Shown piece after piece: positions 57,680 to 64,000 of a stretch of 64,000 nt of DNA. The DNA is taken from positions 2,604,001-2,668,000 of the forward strand of contig NZ_CP139558.1 in the NCBI RefSeq assembly GCF_034262375.1, given 5' to 3'. Position 1 is the stretch's first letter, and every line of letters starts with the position of its first letter. A model generated the notes under the pieces. That model saw only the letters and a program-made list of their open reading frames with translations. It was not told the DNA's origin and ran no database searches. The translations under genes and the position numbers were made by a program. Origin of the DNA: Mucilaginibacter sabulilitoris. Lineage in GTDB: Bacteria > Bacteroidota > Bacteroidia > Sphingobacteriales > Sphingobacteriaceae.

Positions 57680-58435
57680 ATGAAAATAGTTGTTATCGGC
57701 GGTACCGGCCTCATAGGTAGCCAGGTAGTAAATCAATTACAAAAAACTGAACACGAGGTAATTGCAGCTTCACCCAATAATGGTGTCAATACGCTCACCG
57801 GCGAAGGTTTAGCTGAAGTATTGCAAGGCGCGCATGTAGTGGTAGATGTATCCAACTCACCTTCTTTTGAGGATGTTGCGGTCATGAACTTTTTCAAAAC
57901 CGCTAACGAACACCTGTTGCCTGCAGAAAAAGCCGCAGGGGTACAGCATCACGTTGCTTTATCAGTAGTAGGTACTCAAAAACTACAGGACAGCGGTTAC
58001 TTCCGTGCTAAACAAGTTCAGGAAGATATGATCAAGGCTTCGGGGATCCCTTATACCATAGTGCATGCCACACAGTTTTTTGAATTTGCGGGAGGTATTG
58101 TTCAAATGGGTATGGTCGATGGGAAAGTTATAGTACCCGCAGCCAACATTCAACCTATTGCGAGCAAAGATGTGGCGTCTTTTATGGCCGAAACAGCATT
58201 AGGAAAACCTGCTAATAAAATCCTGGAAATAGGCGGACCCGAAAAATTCGACATGTCGGCATGGGTGAACCAATACTTGCAGGCCACCCACAAAAATTAC
58301 GAGGTATCAGCTGATGCCAATGCCCTATATTCGGGAGCACTAATTACTGCTGATACTTTAGCGCCAGAAAAAGCGGTTTCCCTGGGCGAAACACTTTACG
58401 CGGATTGGATTGCAATACCTGAAAATCAGCGATAG
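57680..58435 (+). CDS. NmrA-like NAD(P)-binding protein (atypical SDR)
   Basis: The 251-residue cytoplasmic protein starts MKIVVIGGTGLIGSQVVNQLQ with the GxxGxxG dinucleotide motif. It continues HHVALSVVGTQKLQDSGYFRAKQVQEDMI, with the Tyr replaced in the usual YxxxK place (YFRAK), then GIPYTIVHATQFFEF. These features mark the atypical SDR/NmrA group, which reads redox state or reduces small carbonyls. It follows the Crp-like pair by 73 bp with its own -7-like box CATCTTTG at 57640-57647. Confidence 0.9.
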   Translation: MKIVVIGGTGLIGSQVVNQLQKTEHEVIAASPNNGVNTLTGEGLAEVLQGAHVVVDVSNSPSFEDVAVMNFFKTANEHLLPAEKAAGVQHHVALSVVGTQKLQDSGYFRAKQVQEDMIKASGIPYTIVHATQFFEFAGGIVQMGMVDGKVIVPAANIQPIASKDVASFMAETALGKPANKILEIGGPEKFDMSAWVNQYLQATHKNYEVSADANALYSGALITADTLAPEKAVSLGETLYADWIAIPENQR

Positions 58436-58453
58436 AACACATATAAATTCGCC

Positions 58454-58487
58454 AGTATGTCCGAAAGTCTTTGACTTCGGACATACT
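58454..58487 (+). terminator. Terminator-like hairpin after the NmrA-like gene
   Basis: AGTATGTCCGAA at 58454-58465 pairs perfectly with TTCGGACATACT at 58476-58487, and AGTC/GACT extends the pairing across a bulge. The T tail is weak. Confidence 0.65.
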
Positions 58488-58592
58488 ATGTCTATAGTTT
58501 CAGACCGCCGGGGAAAATAAGACCCTTGATAATCTACCTCTTAAAATGTCATAAGCATCACGTTATCATGTCGTAATTATACCCTGTTATGC

Positions 58593-58614
58593 TACATTTG
58601 AGCATGTATCTTTG
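58593..58614 (+). promoter_or_regulatory. Two adjacent -7 boxes (TACATTTG, TATCTTTG)
   Basis: Perfect TAnnTTTG matches at 58593-58600 and 58607-58614 lie 53 and 39 bp before the reductase start. The reading frame extended upstream from 58589 would start inside them, so the start at 58646 is preferred. Confidence 0.5.
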
Positions 58615-58645
58615 GAATATCACTTTAATTTTAAAACACATCAGC

Positions 58646-59167
58646 ATGAGGAAATTAAAATTACAAATGAATATTCTGCTTGGCGACAAATGGGATGATG
58701 AAATGACAAATTTCAGTATTGATAACCTTAAAAGAGTAGACTCCATTGTACTTGGACGAAAGACAGCTGAGGGCTTTATTCCGTATTGGGAAAAGGTAGC
58801 CGGGAACCATAACGACGACTTTTACAACATTGGAAGACCATTGCATGATATACCCAAAATTGTTTTCTCAAAGAAATTGAAGACCAGTAAGTGGGACAAT
58901 TCAATCATCGCAAAAGGCGACATTACAGATGAGATAAAAACCTTGAAGAAGAAAAAAGGCAAAGATATGATTGTTTATGGCGGTGATTCGTTCGTATCAT
59001 CGTTAATTCAACATGAATTAATTGATGAATTTTATCTGCTTATAAACCCTGTAGCTATTGGAGGTGGAAAAACCATTTTCAACCCCCTCAAAAATAATGT
59101 ACAACTGAAGCTTAAGAAATGCAAGCCATTTCCTTGTGGGGTGGTTTTGCTGTATTACACAAGATAA
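58646..59167 (+). CDS. Dihydrofolate reductase-like (RibD C-terminal domain) protein
   Basis: The start at 58646 gives MRKLKLQMNILLGDKWDDE, which matches its paralogue at 61505-62071 and typical family members. The 173-residue protein shows SIVLGRKTAEGFIPYWEKV, KIVFSKKLKTS, KGKDMIVYGGDSFVSSLI and VAIGGGKTIF. This group (PF01872) binds NADPH; the substrate is rarely known, although YyaP/YwjB-like members are implicated in detoxification. The catalytic Asp of true folate reductases is not in place. Confidence 0.9.
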   Translation: MRKLKLQMNILLGDKWDDEMTNFSIDNLKRVDSIVLGRKTAEGFIPYWEKVAGNHNDDFYNIGRPLHDIPKIVFSKKLKTSKWDNSIIAKGDITDEIKTLKKKKGKDMIVYGGDSFVSSLIQHELIDEFYLLINPVAIGGGKTIFNPLKNNVQLKLKKCKPFPCGVVLLYYTR

Positions 59168-59351
59168 AAAATAGAGAAATCCATTACAACAAGCATCCTG
59201 CTGCAATATGAGCAGAGGTTTAAAGCCGGGCATAACCAGGCTGCGGGAAGCTTAAGTTTATTTATTTTCATAATAAAATGTGTTATTTAATAAGGGTAAA
59301 ATATTATATATTCAGGATAATATCTTATATAATTCCGCTTTATTAACCGCA

Positions 59352-59359
59352 TATATTTG
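59352..59359 (+). promoter_or_regulatory. -7 promoter box (TATATTTG)
   Basis: A perfect TAnnTTTG lies 32 bp before the secreted protein gene at 59392, in a very AT-rich spacer, giving a leader of about 25 nt. Confidence 0.5.
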
Positions 59360-59391
59360 GTATATAAACCAATTTAACAACACAATTTATT

Positions 59392-59892
59392 ATGAAAATG
59401 AAAAATTTAATGATGCCTTTGGTACTGATTTTATGTGCGTTAGTATGTGGAACTGTGCAGGCAAAAGATGCGGCTCAAAAACAGGGAGCAATTACGGCTT
59501 ATTATTCCTTTGAGGATATTGCACCTACTAAGGCGACAAATTTTACTGATGTTCCCTGTAACCTTACCATGTCGCAAGATTGGCGTGATACCGACTGGAT
59601 AATTACTTTTAGCCAGAATGGTCATGAGGTATATAGTTTTTCGACGCCTTATTATCACTCATGGGATAATATTGACGGTTATGAAAATTTAGGAAATGTG
59701 GCTGAAGGTACTTATGATATTACATTTACAACATCAGACAGCACCTATCCTTTTCATTATTTAGTACTTCCGGATGGAACTGACAAGGATTATGCTGATT
59801 GCTACGTGAATGGTGGGGGATATACATTTCATAATGTAACTATCACCGCTGCTACCGGTTGCGAATTAATGGCAACACCTGACCTGGAATAG
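59392..59892 (+). CDS. Secreted protein of unknown function, 166 residues
   Basis: A signal peptide (MKMKNLMMPLVLILCALVCGTVQA) precedes a mature domain rich in aromatic and acidic residues (CNLTMSQDWRDTDWIITFSQNG, YYHSWDNIDGYENLG, HYLVLPDGTDKDYADCYVNGGG). Three cysteines are in the mature part (Cys57, Cys137 and Cys157, approximate). The pattern suggests a small beta-sandwich, but no family is recognised. It is a single gene with its own promoter and terminator. An alternative start is the second Met. Confidence 0.75.
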   Translation: MKMKNLMMPLVLILCALVCGTVQAKDAAQKQGAITAYYSFEDIAPTKATNFTDVPCNLTMSQDWRDTDWIITFSQNGHEVYSFSTPYYHSWDNIDGYENLGNVAEGTYDITFTTSDSTYPFHYLVLPDGTDKDYADCYVNGGGYTFHNVTITAATGCELMATPDLE

Positions 59893-59917
59893 ATTTTTTA
59901 CGTTTGATACAAAGTAT

Positions 59918-59953
59918 AAGTCCACGGAGAGTTCATATCCCGCGGACTTTTTA
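59918..59953 (+). terminator. Terminator after the secreted protein gene
   Basis: AAGTCC at 59918-59923 pairs with GGACTT at 59944-59949, CGG with CCG inside, and a TTTTTAT run follows. Confidence 0.75.
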
Positions 59954-60074
59954 TTTGGACTTAGCCTATGGCCGGTGTTATCACCACACCATACAATGTA
60001 CCTTCCCATGCAAACAGTCGCAAAGTGCCCCTCATATTGGCGTGATTGCCCCCGATATCCGTACCTTGTTGGTT

Positions 60075-60082
60075 TAACTTTG
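60075..60082 (+). promoter_or_regulatory. -7 promoter box (TAACTTTG)
   Basis: A perfect TAnnTTTG lies 29 bp before the VOC gene. The -33 region is not clear. Confidence 0.5.
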
Positions 60083-60110
60083 TTTATCATTAAACTAATG
60101 GGAAATAATA

Positions 60111-60620
60111 ATGAAAAGTATCAACAATACCATCGCCGGGCTTGAACTGGCCCAAATTGGCTGGGTAGTCCCGGACATCCACGTCGCCGTAAAATTTCTG
60201 TCGAACGCCCTGAGCATCGCGGGCTTTCCGGAGCCGGAGCATTTCTGTGCACAGGATTTGAACATGACCTATTATAGCAAGGTTGTGGCAGGCGATTGCC
60301 TAACTACGCAAACCTATAACGGAGGTACCTTCATTGAGCTTATTCAGCCTCTTTCCGGCCAAAGCATCTTTCATGACTACCTTGCCAAATGTCCGGCAGG
60401 CGGCATACAGCATATAGCCTTCCGTTTGCCGGTTAGCGATTTCAATCAGGTCACCAACGATCTGCGCGAACAAGGTTATGCGGTCATGAGCGAAGTGGAC
60501 CACCCGATTGCACGGATGGCTTTTTTTGATACCTACCAAACGCTGGGCGTAGCTACCGAAATTATGGGTATCACGCCAGAAGGTTGGGCCGCCATAGAAC
60601 AAATGCAGAAGGGTAGGTGA
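60111..60620 (+). CDS. VOC (glyoxalase/dioxygenase) superfamily protein
   Basis: The 169-residue cytoplasmic protein has two beta-alpha-beta-beta-beta units: AQIGWVVPDIHVAVKFLSNAL with GGTFIELIQPLSGQSIFHDYL, then GGIQHIAFRLPVSDFNQVTNDLREQGY. The potential metal ligands His and Glu are visible in IQHIAF, FIELIQP and VATEIMG. The layout resembles methylmalonyl-CoA epimerase-like or lactoylglutathione lyase-like members, but the reaction is uncertain. Confidence 0.88.
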   Translation: MKSINNTIAGLELAQIGWVVPDIHVAVKFLSNALSIAGFPEPEHFCAQDLNMTYYSKVVAGDCLTTQTYNGGTFIELIQPLSGQSIFHDYLAKCPAGGIQHIAFRLPVSDFNQVTNDLREQGYAVMSEVDHPIARMAFFDTYQTLGVATEIMGITPEGWAAIEQMQKGR

Positions 60621-60718
60621 GGTTAAAATGGTTCGAGTGCCAATGGCAAATCCCAAATTGTTGTAATAAGATGTAAATCAGAGAACCGGTTTTTTAAAAA
60701 ATACCAGGTTTTAAAAGC

Positions 60719-60749
60719 AAAAGCTTCACAGAAAATGTGAGGCTTTTTT
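60719..60749 (+). terminator. Terminator after the VOC gene
   Basis: AAAAGCTTCAC at 60719-60729 pairs with GTGAGGCTTTT at 60737-60747 with one G:U, and more T residues follow. Confidence 0.85.
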
Positions 60750-60839
60750 ATTCAATCCTAAACCGAAAAAGTTGAAAAAAGAGTAAATTTATCAAAAGCA
60801 AAAGAAAAATCTAAATACTCACTTTAAAAACCAAAAATT

Positions 60840-61367
60840 ATGAAACTTAAAAGTTTAGCAGTTGTACTGTACCTAATCATGGGCAGTCAATTGGCCAATG
60901 CACAGGTAAAAGTAGCCGATCTGGTAAAGGAATGGGAAAGGGCGAAGGCTTACACCAAAGAATATCTGGATGCAATGCCCGATAGTGGTTATGCTTTAAA
61001 GCCTACTCCCGAAATGCGGTCTTTTGCGGAGCAATTATTGCACCTGGCAGATGCCAATTATGGTTTCACTTCGGCAGTTACAGGCATGAAAAGCCCTTTT
61101 GGTCAGGGAGAATTGGAAAAGAGCAGCGATAAATCCAAAGCTAATGTGACCAAACTGGTGCTGGGCAGCTACGACTTTGTGATCGATAACATCAAAAAGA
61201 TGACAGGTGCACAACTGAATGAAAACATCAAATTGTTTGGAAACTTCGAAATGTCTAAAAACACGGCGTTGGCTAAGGCTTTTGAACATCAGACACATCA
61301 TAGAGGGCAAACCACTGTATATCTTAGGCTGGCAGGCGTCAAACCACCACAAGAAAAACTATTTTAG
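60840..61367 (+). CDS. DinB-family metalloenzyme-like protein, exported
   Basis: The 175-residue protein starts with a signal peptide (MKLKSLAVVLYLIMGSQLANAQ). A four-helix bundle of the DinB/YfiT fold follows: SFAEQLLHLADANYGF carries the first metal His and AFEHQTHHRGQTTVYLRLAG carries the other two. DinB-like proteins include thiol S-transferases that use bacillithiol or similar thiols. Export of a DinB protein is common in Bacteroidota, but its substrate is unknown. Convergent with the reductase at 61505. Confidence 0.9.
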   Translation: MKLKSLAVVLYLIMGSQLANAQVKVADLVKEWERAKAYTKEYLDAMPDSGYALKPTPEMRSFAEQLLHLADANYGFTSAVTGMKSPFGQGELEKSSDKSKANVTKLVLGSYDFVIDNIKKMTGAQLNENIKLFGNFEMSKNTALAKAFEHQTHHRGQTTVYLRLAGVKPPQEKLF

Positions 61368-61395
61368 GAATAGCGCTACTGAGTTGAATAATGCT

Positions 61396-61430
61396 AAAGC
61401 CCTGATAATGTCATTTATCAGGGCTTTGTA
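61396..61430. terminator. Bidirectional terminator between DinB and reductase genes
   Basis: AAAGCCCTGATAA at 61396-61408 pairs perfectly with TTATCAGGGCTTT at 61415-61427 around a 6-nt loop. Confidence 0.88.
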
Positions 61431-61504
61431 TTCATAGCAGGGATTAAACTGCTGTGCTTGCGTAATTCTATCACTTTTTTGAATGGATATAAGTTGAGCC
61501 CAGC

Positions 61505-62071
61505 CTATACCGGTAGGTATTTATTAAGTATTTTTCCACCTTTATATGATGTAGAGCTTTCTAATTTCAGGAGTTTTTTCTCCTTAAAAATGGAAAGCCC
61601 GTTCCCGATGGCAATCGGGTTGCTGAAAATATAATATTCATCAATAAGGTTCAGGCTTATCAGCGAACTCACAAAATTGGCCCCTCCATAAACCATAATA
61701 TCCTTGCCTGGTTCTGCTTTAAGCGCCTGTATTGCTGTTGCCAGATCTCCGTTTTCTACTTCCAGATTCCTGCCTTTAATGGATGTTTGTGTGCGGCTGA
61801 AAGCGATCTTGTGCATATTTACCATTCGTTGCGCCAAAGGCTGTTCCGGGCTGTCGGGTTGGGTGTCAACTACATTTTCCCAGTAATCGATGAATTCCCG
61901 TGTCATCTTGCGTCCCAGTAAAATGGTATCACAGCTGTCAGCCAGCTCAATTACTTTCTGCATACCGGCTTCGTCCGGCACGCCGGAAGCCCACATCCAA
62001 TCTAACTGGCCTTCCGGCCCTGCTACAAACCCATCAAGGGTCATTTGTACCTGTAATTTTAATTTTCTCAT
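61505..62071 (-). CDS. Dihydrofolate reductase-like (RibD C-terminal domain) protein, paralogue of the 58.6-kb gene
   Basis: The 188-residue protein has MRKLKLQVQMTLDGFVAGPEG, TILLGRKMTREFIDYWENVV, PGKDIMVYGGANFVSSLISL and NPIAIGNGLSIF. The NADPH-binding region and fold are those of PF01872; the reaction is unknown. A -7-like box GATATTTG lies on the minus strand at 62119-62112. It is clearly related to the protein at 58646-59167, which suggests duplication within this stress cluster. Confidence 0.92.
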   Translation of the reverse strand: MRKLKLQVQMTLDGFVAGPEGQLDWMWASGVPDEAGMQKVIELADSCDTILLGRKMTREFIDYWENVVDTQPDSPEQPLAQRMVNMHKIAFSRTQTSIKGRNLEVENGDLATAIQALKAEPGKDIMVYGGANFVSSLISLNLIDEYYIFSNPIAIGNGLSIFKEKKLLKLESSTSYKGGKILNKYLPV

Positions 62072-62230
62072 AGTAATTGTGTTTAAAAATTGATTATGTC
62101 TCTTTCTATCACAAATATCTGCAAACCATACATGTTATGGTGGGTATGATCACGACAAAACAAGAGGTGATTTGCGCAAAAAGAAAGCAGATGAGAGGTA
62201 TCCGCAACGGGATCTTTCGTCATAAACGAT

Positions 62231-64000
62231 CTAAGGCGTCAGTTTATAACTTTCGTTGATAACGGCTTCATTGACTGCTTTAACCCTTTCCATCTCCATT
62301 TTTTCAACGGCCCTGTCATAAGTAAGCACACCATTAACTTCATGTTCTACATCGGTTGTTTGCGTGTAGATAGCCACACTCAGGCCTTTGTACTTCATCA
62401 GCTGTTCCACTTCATCCAGTAAAAATACGTACCTGTCTGTTAACCTCATTTTGGTTGGTTCATAGTCGTAAGCATTATTTGCTACGGGCCACATATGGTC
62501 ACGCACAAACAAGCCTACTCCGCCAAATTCGCCTAATGATGCTGCCCGGTGTTCGTCGGGTACTGAGGCGCCATAAGGGCCCACGTAAATATGGGTGTCT
62601 ACATAATCTCCATTTCCGGGGTCGCCATAGGCTTTCTGATAACTCGGGTTATTGTTAAAACCAGAATTACCATTAACAAGTCTTGACGGATCGTACTGCT
62701 TCACCCAACTGGTAATATTCTTTACATCAAACGCCCCCCAGTTTTCATTAAAAGGCACCCAGGTGATTATAGATGGAGAATTGTAATGCTGATCAATAAG
62801 GGTTTTTAGCTCTTTTCTGAATTGGGTGCGTGTTTTGGTGGTATCTTCATTTTGGTACCATATTGCCGGCATGTCCTGCCAAACTAGTAATCCCAGTTTA
62901 TCGGCCCAATAATAAAACCGCTGCGGCTCAGTTTTCATATGCTTTCTGATGAGGTTGTAGCCAGCATTTTTGGTAAACTGGATATCAAACTTGAGCGCCT
63001 CTTCTGTTGGGGCGGTTAGTATACCGTCTGGCCAATAGCCCTGGTCAAGCAGCCCGAGCTGCATCATAAACTTACCATTAATCAAAGGCCGGTTAACGCC
63101 ATTAACCTTGCCTAATTTAATATCCCGCATACCGAAATAGCTTTTTACCTTATCGGTAATATTGCCATGAGCATCTTCCAGGCTGATGGTAAGGTCATAT
63201 AAAAAAGGATCGTCAGGCGACCAAAGCTTTGGCGACTTAATGGGCAGGTAAAAATAAGTGCCGTTTGTTGATTGTGCCTGTGAAACCAGCTTGTTTCCAT
63301 CAAGCGCTGCCGCAGTTACTTTTCCTTGACCTTTGGTGCTCACCTGTACTTTTAGCCTGTTGTTAGCCAGGTCGGGCAGCAAACGGATGTTCTCGATGTA
63401 CGTTTTATTTACCGGTTCTAACCATACGGTTTGCCATATTCCGGAGCAGAAGGTATAATCTCCGCGCGGGCCATTTTTACCGGATGGCACACGGCCATCA
63501 TTCAGATCATAAGCCGCAACTACCAGTGTGTTTTTCCCATTTTTTAAATAGGGTGTTATGTCAAAACTGAAGGCATCATAGCTGCCAGCATGGGTGCCCG
63601 CTTTATGTCCGTTCACAAATAATGTTGCACTGTGGGCCACAGCTTCAAAGTGGATAACTACCTGCTTGTTTTTCCAGGTGGCCGGGATTTCAAAACTGCG
63701 GCGGTACCACATATTGATCTCCTGTTTACGCTGAATGCCGGATAATACCGATTCCGGGCAATACGGAACACGTATTTGTTCGGCTTTATTATCAAAAGAC
63801 ACCGGTTCCGCCGGATCGAGTGCGTTGGTAACATTATTTCCTCCCCGGTAATCCCATTTACCATTCAGGCACATCCAATCGCTGCGTTGTAACTGCGGCC
63901 TTGGGTATTCCGGAAAAGGTACAGGGGCATCCATCGCCGCTTTTGTCCACGTTGTGGGCAGGGCAGGCGCCTGGGCAAATAGATAAGAACAATTAACGAT
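62231..64000 (-). CDS. Glycoside hydrolase family 2 enzyme, 5' end cut by window edge
   Basis: The visible 589 residues open in the end of a signal peptide (NCSYLFAQAPALP) at base 64000, so the true start lies to the right. The internal Met at 63934 is not a start. A jelly-roll sugar-binding domain (VVIHFEAVAHSATLFVNGHK), an Ig-like domain and a TIM barrel follow. The acid/base Glu is encoded at 62744-62746 (PFNENWG) and the likely nucleophile Glu at 62528-62530 (SLGEFGG). It lacks the long C-terminal domains of LacZ, which resembles shorter GH2 forms such as beta-glucuronidases or beta-galactosidases. Specificity is unknown. Confidence 0.9.
   Translation of the reverse strand: MVNCSYLFAQAPALPTTWTKAAMDAPVPFPEYPRPQLQRSDWMCLNGKWDYRGGNNVTNALDPAEPVSFDNKAEQIRVPYCPESVLSGIQRKQEINMWYRRSFEIPATWKNKQVVIHFEAVAHSATLFVNGHKAGTHAGSYDAFSFDITPYLKNGKNTLVVAAYDLNDGRVPSGKNGPRGDYTFCSGIWQTVWLEPVNKTYIENIRLLPDLANNRLKVQVSTKGQGKVTAAALDGNKLVSQAQSTNGTYFYLPIKSPKLWSPDDPFLYDLTISLEDAHGNITDKVKSYFGMRDIKLGKVNGVNRPLINGKFMMQLGLLDQGYWPDGILTAPTEEALKFDIQFTKNAGYNLIRKHMKTEPQRFYYWADKLGLLVWQDMPAIWYQNEDTTKTRTQFRKELKTLIDQHYNSPSIITWVPFNENWGAFDVKNITSWVKQYDPSRLVNGNSGFNNNPSYQKAYGDPGNGDYVDTHIYVGPYGASVPDEHRAASLGEFGGVGLFVRDHMWPVANNAYDYEPTKMRLTDRYVFLLDEVEQLMKYKGLSVAIYTQTTDVEHEVNGVLTYDRAVEKMEMERVKAVNEAVINESYKLTP

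Overview
The window looks like a chromosomal stretch of a polysaccharide-degrading Bacteroidota, most likely a Sphingobacteriaceae member (Mucilaginibacter/Pedobacter type). The reasons are several SusC/SusD systems, a hybrid two-component regulator, a FecI/FecR pair, long FtsX-type permeases, small Crp-like regulators, and -7 promoter boxes of the TAnnTTTG form typical of this phylum. No phage, IS element or CRISPR array was seen. The genus is an inference from protein style, not from a marker gene.

Layout. 1-4.0 kb: the N-terminal part of a LytS/YesM-type histidine kinase (minus strand, running off the left edge), divergent from a TonB-dependent receptor broken by one frameshift. 4.5-6.5 kb: a GH51 arabinofuranosidase, followed by the decayed remnant of a ricin-lectin domain. 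7.0-31.1 kb: a large polysaccharide utilisation locus (PUL-1). It encodes a GH88 unsaturated uronyl hydrolase, GH97, a ROK sugar kinase, a FucP-like permease, a serine hydrolase, a heparinase II/III-type lyase, a LacI regulator, SusC/SusD, a hybrid two-component sensor (HTCS), a GH28-like beta-helix enzyme and an unusual alpha/beta hydrolase. The logic is: lyase and GH28-like cleavage outside or in the periplasm, SusCD import, trimming by GH88 and GH97, permease uptake and phosphorylation. The absence of sulfatases argues for an unsulfated uronate-containing glycan, probably of plant or microbial origin. 31.3-43.5 kb: PUL-2, controlled by an ECF sigma/anti-sigma pair, with SusC/SusD, a LacZ-type GH2 and a GH29 fucosidase, which suggests a fucosylated beta-galactoside.

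43.7-53 kb: tRNA-Leu and tRNA-Gly, a siderophore-type TonB receptor behind tandem iron-box-like repeats, two MacB/FtsX-type permeases with a shared promoter architecture, and a Tat-exported Gfo/Idh/MocA oxidoreductase. 53-62 kb: small stress and detoxification genes: SRPBCC protein, epoxide hydrolase, Ohr peroxiredoxin, two Crp-like regulators, an NmrA-like protein, two RibD-like reductases, a VOC protein, DinB and several unknown secreted proteins. 62.2-64 kb: a GH2 enzyme cut by the right edge.

The most notable signal is a repeated non-coding module: three C-rich blocks with a central TTTGACC and a -7 box at fixed spacing, found before four PUL-1 transcription units (about 6.97, 16.70, 18.01 and 27.74 kb) and nowhere else noticed. 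It looks like the operator of a single regulon. Further candidates are a 94-bp upstream region duplicated before the epoxide hydrolase and ohr genes, a sigma54/enhancer-like layout shared by the two permease genes, and a possible antisense small RNA in the PUL-2 susC leader.
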